Below are positions 46,751 to 55,111 of a stretch of DNA of 64,000 nt, one piece after another (position 1 is the first letter of the stretch; every line of letters begins with the position of its first letter). The notes below the pieces were generated by a model. The model did no database searches, was not told the DNA's origin, and saw only the letters and a list, made by a program, of their open reading frames with translations. The stretch spans positions 1,302,001-1,366,000 of the forward strand of contig NW_023503496.1 of assembly GCF_014529535.1 (NCBI RefSeq), written 5' to 3'. This DNA is from Bradysia coprophila (taxonomy: Eukaryota > Arthropoda > Insecta > Diptera > Sciaridae). The position numbers and the translations under genes were made by a program.

Positions 46751-46841
46751 TCGTAACTCGTGATGAAAGCAGAATTTTTCAGGACACGTCGTAAGCTTAC
46801 GACTAGTCCTGAAAAATTCCACTTTTCATCCGTCGTAACGA
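46751..46841. mobile_element. Foldback, CGTTACGAGTGATGAAAAG family, copy 1
   Basis: Left TTCGTAACTCGTGATGAAAG with AGAATTTTTCAGGAC; right GTCCTGAAAAATTCCACTTT with CATCCGTCGTAACGA. A second copy is at 50194-50282. Confidence 0.6.
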
Positions 46842-46907
46842 AAAATACTATTTTGGACTACTATCCTCTACGTATACTTAATTTTACTTACGAATCTGAG
46901 GCAACTT

Positions 46908-47246
46908 TTATCGTAAAACTGACAACAAGATAATACGTATTAGAGCATTTGACAAACAATGTATATCGATTTCGTCTTCATCGTCGCCGATTTCGAGAAA
47001 ATTAATTTTTACGTTCGCATTCGATGAGGCAGCGGCAATCTTAAATACTTTAGTGCCATGAGAACTATTGGCTCTTGGTTGACGGACGGGTACTCCTGGT
47101 GACCAAGGATTCTGCACATAGTAACATTTTTCCAGCTTTGAATTTTCTTCTTCGTCGATTCGATCTCTTTGCAAACAATTGTCAATGATATATAATCGAC
47201 CCCCACCAGTATTGTCGCTTCCACGAAACATTTTCAAGTAATTCAT
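46908..47246 (-). pseudogene. Unidentified ORF, possibly FLYWCH-like and transposase-derived
   Basis: A 112-codon minus-strand frame reads MNYLKMFRGSDNTGGGRLYI, then IDNCLQRDR, EKCYYVQNPWSPGVPVRQPR and SSHGTKVFKIAAASS. The order Gly-rich, LxIID, aromatic-aromatic, PxR is reminiscent of a FLYWCH zinc finger that has lost its metal ligands. FLYWCH domains precede MULE transposases, and a MULE tail lies 2.3 kb away on the other strand. A related peptide (SHGTKAYKIVAATSAALK) is encoded near 34.8 kb on the minus strand. The identity is uncertain. Confidence 0.35.
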
Positions 47247-47472
47247 TGTTTCGCCGACCTCAAACCTAGTGGCTAATTATTCGTCGTTTGCATCCAATTG
47301 ACAAATCGGTGTTCGACAAATCTGAATGTCAGCATTTATTTGCTCAAGCGTTATTTTATGTAAAGTTTGCCAAGTTGGACGAATCTGATAGACTGTTCCT
47401 GGCATTAACGTCAGTATTCCGCTACAAAACGTTTAATTTTTTTTTTCAGAATTCACAAATTTTGGATATTTA

Positions 47473-48122
47473 GTCTGGTTTCTTATATCGAAAAAAAGCG
47501 TTCTGCTCGATTCAGATCTTTTTTGATTTTTGACGACAGGATATGATTGGGGGCCAGACTTTCCGAACTATTTTTTTGTGTGCAAGAACCGGTTTTAGTG
47601 TTAAACTTAAAAATGAAATATCTCGATCAAAACTGAATATTTTTTTTATGGTTGGACCAGAATCTGAAAGGTTAGCTCAATACCTATAATCGCTAGAACA
47701 ACTTTTTTTTAAATTTAAAGTTCACTTTGCTCTAGTAATTCATTCGGCTAAATGCTAAAAAAAAACATTCGAAAAGTTCAGGTAATTTCTCATTTTATTC
47801 GAACGTCAAATTTTATTTAGAACTGGCCAGGGAAATTGATTTCAAAGTTAGCGGTTTCTCCGGTACACTTTTCAGGGAACCCAGAATAGCTCAATGAACT
47901 TTTAAGCTAGCCTTTCAGATTCTGGTCCAACCATAAAAAAATATTCAGTTTTGATCGAGATATTTCATTTTTAAGTTTAACACTAAAACCGGTTCTTACC
48001 GGTTCAAAAACAAAAAAAATAGTTCGGAAAGTCTGGCCCCCCGTCGTCCCGTCGTATCCCGTATCCCGTCGTCAAAAATCAAAAAAGATCTGAATCGAGC
48101 AGGATGACATAAGAACCCGGAC
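47473..48122. mobile_element. 650-bp foldback with about 230-bp inverted repeats and TA flanks
   Basis: Ends GTCTGGTTTCTTAT and the complement of GTCCGGGTTCTTAT, flanked by TA on both sides (47471-47472 and 48123-48124), as for Tc1/mariner insertions. The arms share TCTGCTCGATTCAGATCTTT, TTTAACACTAAAACCGG and CCAGAATCTGAAAGG. No transposase. It lies between two minus-strand coding fragments, so it may sit in a former intron. Confidence 0.75.
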
Positions 48123-48159
48123 TATGCACGAATTGGTAGGAAATGAAAAGTTAACTTAC

Positions 48160-48647
48160 TGTTCCGGTATAAATTTTTGAACTGGCTCAATTGCATCAAT
48201 GAAACTTTTCCAGTACCAAAGATAGTACTTAATACGATTCGATCCAACCTCCGATGGACTTTTTCCTTCGACTACGTTCAATTCGTCCTTAATTGGCGCT
48301 ATGCCTGGTGCCGCCACAATTTGATATTTTCCAACATTTTTTTTTCTTCTAGTAATGCTTCAATTAACTCGATTGGAATGAAAAAGCGGCCATGTCCTTT
48401 CGTTGAAACACATATTGTGTCGTTAACTACAACATATTCAATTGTATTTGCCGCATTAAAACAGAAATTAATCTGTATTACCGATACTTTCTTGTTGGTA
48501 AATGAACGGAGGCTCATGGGGGAATTGTTCACCAATTATTCCTGGTAGCGTATTACCGACCAGGACCAAATCCGGGCTTTTGTTGTTCATGAAATTTGTG
48601 GATGACTTGGCGACGGCTGGATGGTCGTTGTCGATTGTGAGATCCAT
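48160..48647 (-). pseudogene. Frameshifted unidentified coding exon
   Basis: The minus strand starts MDLTIDNDHPAVAKSS and proceeds to SPDLVLVGNTLPGIIGEQFP. The frame shifts once after QQESIGN into FCFNAANTIEYVVVNDTICV, STKGHGRFFIPIELIEALL, and shifts again at a run of nine A residues into KYQIVAAPGIAPIKDELNVV and YYLWYWKSFIDAIEPVQKF. It ends at a GTAAGT donor (48159-48154). Two frameshifts indicate a pseudogene or sequence errors. The family is not recognised. Confidence 0.4.
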
Positions 48648-49083
48648 GTTGCTTGGAATGCTATCTGCGTATGTGTAAAATTGATCGGAACGGTATGGTA
48701 TACATCATTGACATATATGATACATGGACAATGTTTTCTATACACACCCCTCCTCAACAAAAAAGAAGTTTTTCCGAAATGCACCCAAAAACTAAGAACG
48801 CACATCGATTCAGGGACCTATTGGGAGCTCAGTAAAATCGGATCAGCTCCTTCCCCATACACAAAAATTTCAGTGAGTGGACATATTTTGATCGAGATTA
48901 ATTTTATCTTATAGTCAGAGGTCATACCTTTCTAACGATACCCCACTCAATGTATTTCTTGCGAGAAAAATCACTTTTTGACTTCAAAATTGTCGTGACG
49001 TCGCCAACTCGAAAACAGGCTAATTAGTTAGGACACTCATATTGAGTATTCATACTTTTCATATTTTACTTGGCTTTGATCAC
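48648..49083. other. Spacer, nothing recognised
   Basis: Overlapping frames on both strands at 48587-48914 have no conserved features. Confidence 0.4.
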
Positions 49084-49280
49084 AGCTCTGCTACTAGCAC
49101 GAACATAAGAAATATTCGGAGGCTAATGCAATCAAAATATGCCTTGCATTTTCTTGTACAGATAGGAGTCATAATTTCTTGGTGTGAATAAAAACACACA
49201 ACACATACACTCATACATATTTGAAAATTTGGAGGCTTTTTGACGTTCCAAAAATGAGTGTTCGTGCTAGTAGCAGTGCT
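49084..49280. mobile_element. MITE, AATATTCGGAGGCTGA family, best copy
   Basis: Ends AGCTCTGCTACTAGCACGAA and the complement of AGCACTGCTACTAGCACGAA; 197 bp. It contains AAATATTCGGAGGCTAATG near the left end. Relatives are at 28355-28431 and 62415-62625. Confidence 0.75.
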
Positions 49281-49314
49281 ATGCTTTGATAGAAGGAACG
49301 TAAATAAAACGTTT

Positions 49315-49920
49315 TTAGCCCCGTACGAAGTACAAAGGGGCTAATAGGATTACGATGCCGCGTGTAATTGATGGAATTCGAAGCAGACGGTAAGGGTAAA
49401 GTGTTTGCCTATTTTCATAGATAACGAATCCGCAATAAAAATTTTGTCTGTCCGTCACGTCAATATCTTGAGTAAATCAAATCCGATTTCAAAAATTTTT
49501 TTTGTTCCTTGAAAGATAGTCGAAATAGTGAGGCTAAGTTCGAAGATGGGCGATTTTGGGTCGACCCCTCCCGAGCTGGGGCCCAAAAAAGTGATTTAAC
49601 GTTTTCCGAAGATATCTCTGGCCATTTACACTTGTAAGTGATACGTCAAATAAAAGGTATTTACAATACCGATCGACAAAAAAAAAGTTTATGGAAATCG
49701 GATGATCGACTCGTTAGTTAGACCCCTTGGTGTGAACTAGGTACAGGGCGGCAAGCCAAATTTGAACGGATTTAGATGGATTTTGCTATATTAGATAGGT
49801 ATTGACCGTACCAATCAGGGAAAAAAAAAGTTCATGGAATTCGGTTTACAGAAGCGTGAGCTAGGTCTCTTGGAGTGAGCTTATATGTGGCTACTCGGCC
49901 GTACAGTGAACGTGGTGTTT
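49315..49920 (+). mobile_element. GCCCCGTACGAAGT element, partial copy
   Basis: Starts TTTAGCCCCGTACGAAGTAC, then ATAACGAATCCGCAATAAAA and GTCTGTCCGTC. It later holds TTGGTGTGAACTAGGTACAG, ATTGACCGTACCAATCAGGG and CTACTCGGCCGTACAGTGAA. The same ordered blocks form the outer element at 52841-54762. This copy lacks the insertion found there after GGTGTGAAC. Confidence 0.7.
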
Positions 49921-49940
49921 TTTACTAATATCGGGACAGC

Positions 49941-50096
49941 ACAAACGAAGCATTGAAAACGTATTTTGGTCCTAGTTTTCATTGACAGATGCAGCAATCG
50001 CAATTTTCGATAGAGAAATTTCTAACTTTATTTGACAGTTACGACAATTTCGTCATGAAAACAAGGACCAAAACACGTTTTCGGTGCTTCGTTTGT
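49941..50096. mobile_element. 156-bp foldback MITE
   Basis: Arms of 42 bases: ACAAACGAAGCATTGAAAAC, GTATTTTGGTCCTAGTTTTC and their complement with five mismatches. Confidence 0.75.
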
Positions 50097-50403
50097 TTTC
50101 AGCCGAAGAAATTTTTCAAAAAGGTTTCAACATTCGCTGATACTTAAAAACAGAGCGAATTCAAGTCTTGGAAATTCGTAAAGAGAATAGTACATTTTGT
50201 TACGAGTGATGAAAAGTTGAAATTTTCGGTACTAGCCGGTCCGCTTCGTTAGGACAAGCTTACTCATCACTTATAACAAAATATGCTGTAGTTTTTGCAC
50301 AAGTGGGCTTAAATTATTGAAAATGTTGTAGACTAGCTAGAAAAGAAAAGCTTTTGAAAACTGTGAGTGACTTGATTGGGTTGTTTCAAATTGAGGAAAA
50401 TGA
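50097..50403. other. Spacer with a small foldback
   Basis: 50194-50282 is a foldback (TTTTGTTACGAGTGATGAAA with CATCACTTATAACAAAA) related to 46751-46841. Nothing else recognised. Confidence 0.5.
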
Positions 50404-51146
50404 CAGACTGGAGAGCCGCCAAATTTCAGCCGCCGAAAAACGGCGGCTAGGCCCAAAACGACCCGCCGCCGCCGCCGGAGATTTTGGTCGGCTAATTGCA
50501 GCTAGCCGCCGTAAGCCGCCGCCAGAGGTTTAGGTCGGCTAACTCGGCGGCTGGTGCATATTTTATCCAAAAAAGACAAAAAGACGACACAAACCAACAA
50601 CATTAAATTCATTTTTTGGAACAGTACCGTCACTTGAGAATGTACTCCTACTTTTAATGTCCCTTGCGATGTCTATCTTTAAGATATTTTCTACTTTGAT
50701 TTTCGTAAGTTTTTTATTTTTTCTTCAAAACAACATTCCAAGAAAAATTGAGAAATTTAAGAAAATTTCCAAGAATTTGTAGAAAATATTGTCGATAGAC
50801 ATGGTCTTTTGTTTGTGAAAATCCCAAATTTTATGAAAATCGTAAATATTCGTAAAAATTGCGAAAATTCGATTCGTAAAAGATTTGAAATTTCATGAAA
50901 AGCGGAAAAATTCGTTAAAAGCGCGAAAACTTGTGAACAGAGCGAAAATTCGTAAAAAATCGCAGAAATTCGTAAAAATTACAAAAATTTGTCATCCAGC
51001 CGCCGCTAGCCGACCTTTTTGGTCAGCGGCTAGGCCCAGTCGCCGCCTGAACTTTTTTAACGGCTAAGCCGTACTTAGCCGCCGCTGCCACACCTTTTTT
51101 GGACGGCTAGACGCCGCCGGCGTTTATTTCTCGGCTCTCCACTCTG
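50404..51146. mobile_element. GC-rich hAT-like element, family 2, short copy
   Basis: Ends CAGACTGGAGAGCCG and the complement of CAGAGTGGAGAGCCG, with GCCGCC-rich subterminal strings as in 29095-30414. The AT-rich middle contains a series of diverged AAATTCGTAAAAATT words. The two 8-bp flanks differ (GAAAATGA versus AGGGGACA), so the original target duplication is gone or the element is rearranged. Its right end touches segmental duplicate copy B. Confidence 0.75.
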
Positions 51147-52400
51147 AGGGGACATCAATTTCAGAAAAAGTACGATGCTCGATTCACACAACGTTTCGTG
51201 TAGAGGAAAATGAATTGAGCAATGAGACTGTGGGACCTATTGGTTGACTGAGATCCGGGGTTTTGGGTAATTTAAAATGCATTAACCGGAGATGAAATTA
51301 GGACATTGAGTCAAAACAAACTTACATTTTCCTTTCGGGCTATTATTCAATTGAAGTTTTGTTGGTGAAACAGCTGCTGGAGCTCCGTTAATCCGATGGG
51401 TTTCGTTTGTCGGGTGATGCGTAAATAAATTATCCAAACAAACAAATTGTTAATTTCACTCACTCACAAACACTGACCGATCTTTGATCGCCTGAATTGA
51501 TTTATTTGGTTTCGAAACACACTTTGTTTTGCCTCCGAATACTAAATTTAAACAAACCATTTTGTCGGAGAAAAATCACGACACCACATCGAACACACAG
51601 AAACACAATTCCGTTTCTTCGTCGTCGGAGTGTTTAACGTTACACTGCCTGGTAAGCAGTGTCGCTTTTAGCTTTTGGGCACCATCGGGCAATTGGAAAA
51701 ATAGGCGCCAATTTAGTGAAGCTAAATTTTTTTTAAGGACCTCGGGCGCCATTTACTTCTGCTCCACTTCGGGCGCCACGGGCATTTGCCCATTTGTCCC
51801 ATATGGAAAAGGCGGCACTGCCTGGTAAGAAAAAATCCAAATGGAAGACAAGAATTTTCTTCCGAAAAATTTGACTTTCTTATCAACGTACGAGCACTCA
51901 ATGTTCTCTCTTTATTGCCAAATTGCACCGTCTTATGCGCACACTTTAACACATGAATTTGGAATTGTCCACACGGTCTTGTTGTTTTTTTTGATCGGAT
52001 TTCGTTTCTTTCGTCTCTCAAAAACTTGATGTAAGTATAAGTTAGTTAATTTTTTGCTTGACGGTACACATAAACTGCATGGGTGCGAATGTGATGCAAA
52101 CACGTGCATTGAATGGGTCAGCAATACAACACACGGTACTAATATGTGTCATGAGTTGAGTGCTATGCGAAACTTTTTGATAATGAGTAGAAAACAGAAG
52201 AGAGCATTTTATTGTGCACTACGATTCGTCGATAAAGGCGCAATTTTGAAAGCTTGGCTTGTGATATCTGCTGGTTTGCGATGAAATAACCAATTTTTTG
52301 ATACTTTAATGTCAAAATATGCATAATTGGGAGAAGAGCACAAGGTGCAGTGCAGAATCTTGTGAATTTAAGAATTCATAACTTGACAGGTGTCACCTAA
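51147..52400. repeat. Segmental duplicate, copy B
   Basis: Aligns with 30725-31915. It contains the extra 164-bp MITE at 51657-51820 and lacks about 90 bases present in copy A. Base differences are spread along the alignment, so the duplication is not very recent. Confidence 0.75.
51657..51820. mobile_element. 164-bp hAT-like MITE with an empty site in copy A
   Basis: Ends CAGTGTCGC(-)TTTT and the complement of CAGTGCCGCCTTTT, flanked by CCTGGTAAG on both sides (51648-51656 and 51821-51829). Copy A has TACTGCCTGGTATAAG at the matching place without the insert. Confidence 0.85.
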
Positions 52401-52840
52401 TCAATGAGCGATGTAAGTAGCAATTTAAAAAAAAATTGTCGTTTTGATGATTTTTCGATTATCATAAAGATACGACAGTTAAAGTTGGCCCAAAATCGGC
52501 TATTCCTTCCGAGGATTGCTGCATTGTCAACTAATACTAAGACCAATTTTGAACCGTTTTTGCACCAATTCTGTGAAGAAAAAAATATGTTTTTATCGTA
52601 CCATTTTCTACATACTAAAAATTCAATGAATCTGCAACCCGGTGAAACTTTATGTAGACTTTACGTACTCTATATTCGTTTGATAGCTCTTGAAATTCCC
52701 TTTAATATGAGTTATGGCACGACTATTTTGCTTTCCAGTCACAGATTTTAGAAAGCTTTAGAAACCACCAAAAAAATTTCTGGAAAAGTCATGGTCGGGA
52801 ACACTTTTTGTAATTTTTCATCGGTGAATCTATTTTTTTT
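52401..52840. other. Spacer with one unsupported 115-codon frame
   Basis: The frame at 52404-52751 has no recognised domain, no clear splice context and no second copy. It is left uncalled. Confidence 0.4.
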
Positions 52841-53387
52841 AAGCCCCGTACGAAGTTCTGGGAGCTAATAGGTTTAATATGCCGTTTGTAACATGTCGAA
52901 TCAGAAGCAGACGGTTAGTGCAAAGCATTTTCCTATGTTCGTAGATAACGAATCCGCAATAAAAAAAATGTCCGTCCGTCCGTCCGTCTGTGACCCCTCT
53001 AGCTTGAGTAAATCACAACTTTTTTTGAAAATTCTTTTTTCCCTCATTTAGTTATGTCAAAAGAAAGGCTAGTGATACGTCAAACGAAAGGTCTTTACAT
53101 ACCAATCGACAAATAAAAAGTTTATAGAATTCGGATGACCGACGCGTGACTTATAGCCGTTGGTGTGAACCAAAGAATATAAACACTGGAGGTAATGCAG
53201 ACCCTCAGCGGATCAGAGAAATTACGTATCCAAACTTTCAGGTGAATTCATTTTCGTATGTTGTCGAACTTAGACTTGTGCAACATGACGGTTCTAAATC
53301 GTTTCAATTCACCACTAAATACAACTTGACGCAAACGAATTTTAAACACGATGAAAACTATTCTAAGTTCTTTTATATATTTATTTA

Positions 53388-53732
53388 TTTATCTCCTGTA
53401 ATGTCATAATATTCACAATTTGAGTGTCTCTTTTAGAATCAAAATGGGCCAGATTTAAACACGTCATTCACAGGACGTTACGTTTATTAACTGAAAATTT
53501 CGACAATTGGTCATTTGCGCACCGCTATCTTCGATATTTTCTCATTTATTCACGGCGACCTTCGATAATTTCACATTTATTCACTGAAAATTGACAAATT
53601 CTTGACAGTGTACTAGATTTGTGTTTTATTTGTGGGGAATATGAATGAGTGACGGTGTCATGGCGTGTTGATGTTTCAGTTTGATTTTTTTAAATTGGTT
53701 TTTATGGTGATTATGACATTACAGGAGATAAA
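53388..53732. mobile_element. 345-bp element with 23-bp perfect inverted repeats
   Basis: The ends (53388-53410 and 53710-53732) are perfect inverted repeats, core ATCTCCTGTAATGTCATAAT. It lies inside 53171-54109. The interior has two copies of a CTTCGATA(A/T)TTTC(T/A)CATTTATTC phrase. Confidence 0.75.
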
Positions 53733-53742
53733 ACCTTGTTCC

Positions 53743-53870
53743 TAACACGGTAGTAAATGGGGGTTTTGCGCACACGATGTGATGCCGAACTCGCTTCGCT
53801 CGTATCGGCAATCTCACATCTAGTGCGCAAAACAATCCCATTTACTACCTTATTATGAAAATAGCTATTT
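53743..53870. repeat. Palindromic short repeat, GTGCGCAAAAC family, copy 2
   Basis: Arms GTAGTAAATGGG and GTTTTGCGCAC are complemented by GTGCGCAAAAC and CCCATTTACTAC. The loop carries CTCGCTTCGCTCG. Related to window positions 1-150. Confidence 0.7.
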
Positions 53871-54817
53871 TCAACCAAGTTCTTTTACAGTATAAAATAT
53901 TTATTTAACTCCAAGTACCATTGCAGTTCTTAACTTTAGTATTGTCTATATCTGAATGTCCCTCCCTGGGTCTCATAGGACACCTCATTGAGTAATATTT
54001 CCCTTACATACCAAATACGTATGCAACATGACAGAGCTAAAATTCACCTGAAAGTTTGGATCCGTGTGTAACTGTGGATTTGCATCACCTTCAGTGTTCA
54101 TATACTTTGGGTGTGAACTAGGTAAAGGGCGCCAAGTAGTTTTTCCACATAGGTCCGCCAAATTTGAACATTTTTCAATTGATTTTGCTGTATTCGGTAG
54201 ATATTGACCGTACCAATCAGGGAAAAAAAGTTTATGAAATTCGGTTCACCATAGCGTGAACAAGGTCCCTTAGAGTGAGGTCATATCCGGCTACTCGGCC
54301 GTACAGTGAGCGTGGAGTATTTTGTGAATATCTCGAGTAAATTTTGACCGAATTTCATGACTTTTTTTTTGTTTGAAAGGTATTAATGAATGTAAAGCGT
54401 CGGTACTATTTCTGGTCTCCTAACAAAATGGCTGCCGGCGGCCATATTGGATTTTATTAAAAACAATATAAATCGGTAAAAATGAAGTAAAATTCATCCG
54501 ATTTCTCCTTTTTTTGTTTAATCTGAGATTAATTGCACACCGAATAGCGTGTTGTGGAAAAAGTTCTAGAATTAGGTCATTGGGCTAAGGCTGCTACTGG
54601 TTTTTTTTGCACTTAAATCTAGTAAATCTCATCCGATTTTGTTAGTTTTATTTCATTTGAGAGATAATTGAATATCGAATAGAAAGCCGGCAAAAAAGTT
54701 TGGGTTCCTGAAATAATATCGTAAATTGTTGGTTTTATTTGAGAGGTACTTCGTACGGGCTTTTGTAATTAGGTTCCAAACAATTTTTTTTTATTTTTCT
54801 TCGATGCAGAACATTAT

Positions 54818-54997
54818 TGTTGTAATGATGGAAATGGATTACGGAGCTGTATAAATGAAAACCACTCAGCTTGGTTAACAAAAGTAAAGTAAGTTTATTG
54901 ACGATGCCGGATATAGTCTTTGTATACATAGATAGAGTGTTACCTGATAACACTTGGTACTAAAGCAATTAGTCAGTTTAATTTCTTCATATCAACA
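54818..54997 (-). repeat. 3' LTR of the Copia element
   Basis: 180 bp, identical by eye to 58635-58814. At 180 bp it is short for Copia. Confidence 0.93.
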
Positions 54998-55111
54998 CTC
55001 CAACTAAATTAAAATGACCTCCAAACGAAAAACAAAAATCAAAAAAAATTCTAAGTCTCAAAATTTCAAAGTTAATTCAGTCTCAAGAAAAAGAAATTTG
55101 AAAAATAAAAT

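Larger units (their letters stand above)
53171..54109. mobile_element. 939-bp element nested in the GCCCCGTACG element
   Basis: Termini CAAAGAATATAAACACTG and the complement of CAAAGTATATGAACACTG, with arms similar for about 90 bases. Flanks are GGTGTGAAC on both sides (53162-53170 and 54110-54118). The copy at 49729-49740 reads TTGGTGTGAACTAGG with no insert. The 8-9 bp duplication suggests hAT mobilisation. It contains two further palindromic elements. Confidence 0.85.
52841..54762 (+). mobile_element. GCCCCGTACGAAGT element with nested insertions
   Basis: Left end AAGCCCCGTACGAAGTTC and right end the complement of AAGCCCGTACGAAGTACC. It includes the TCCGTCCGTCCGTCCGTC run and the GTACCAATCAGGG and CTACTCGGCCGTACAG blocks. 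It is interrupted by a 939-bp element at 53171-54109. No coding region of its own is visible. Confidence 0.7.

Noticed and set aside
52404..52751. 115-codon plus-strand frame
   Set aside because: No family resemblance and no corroborating second copy; left as unsupported.
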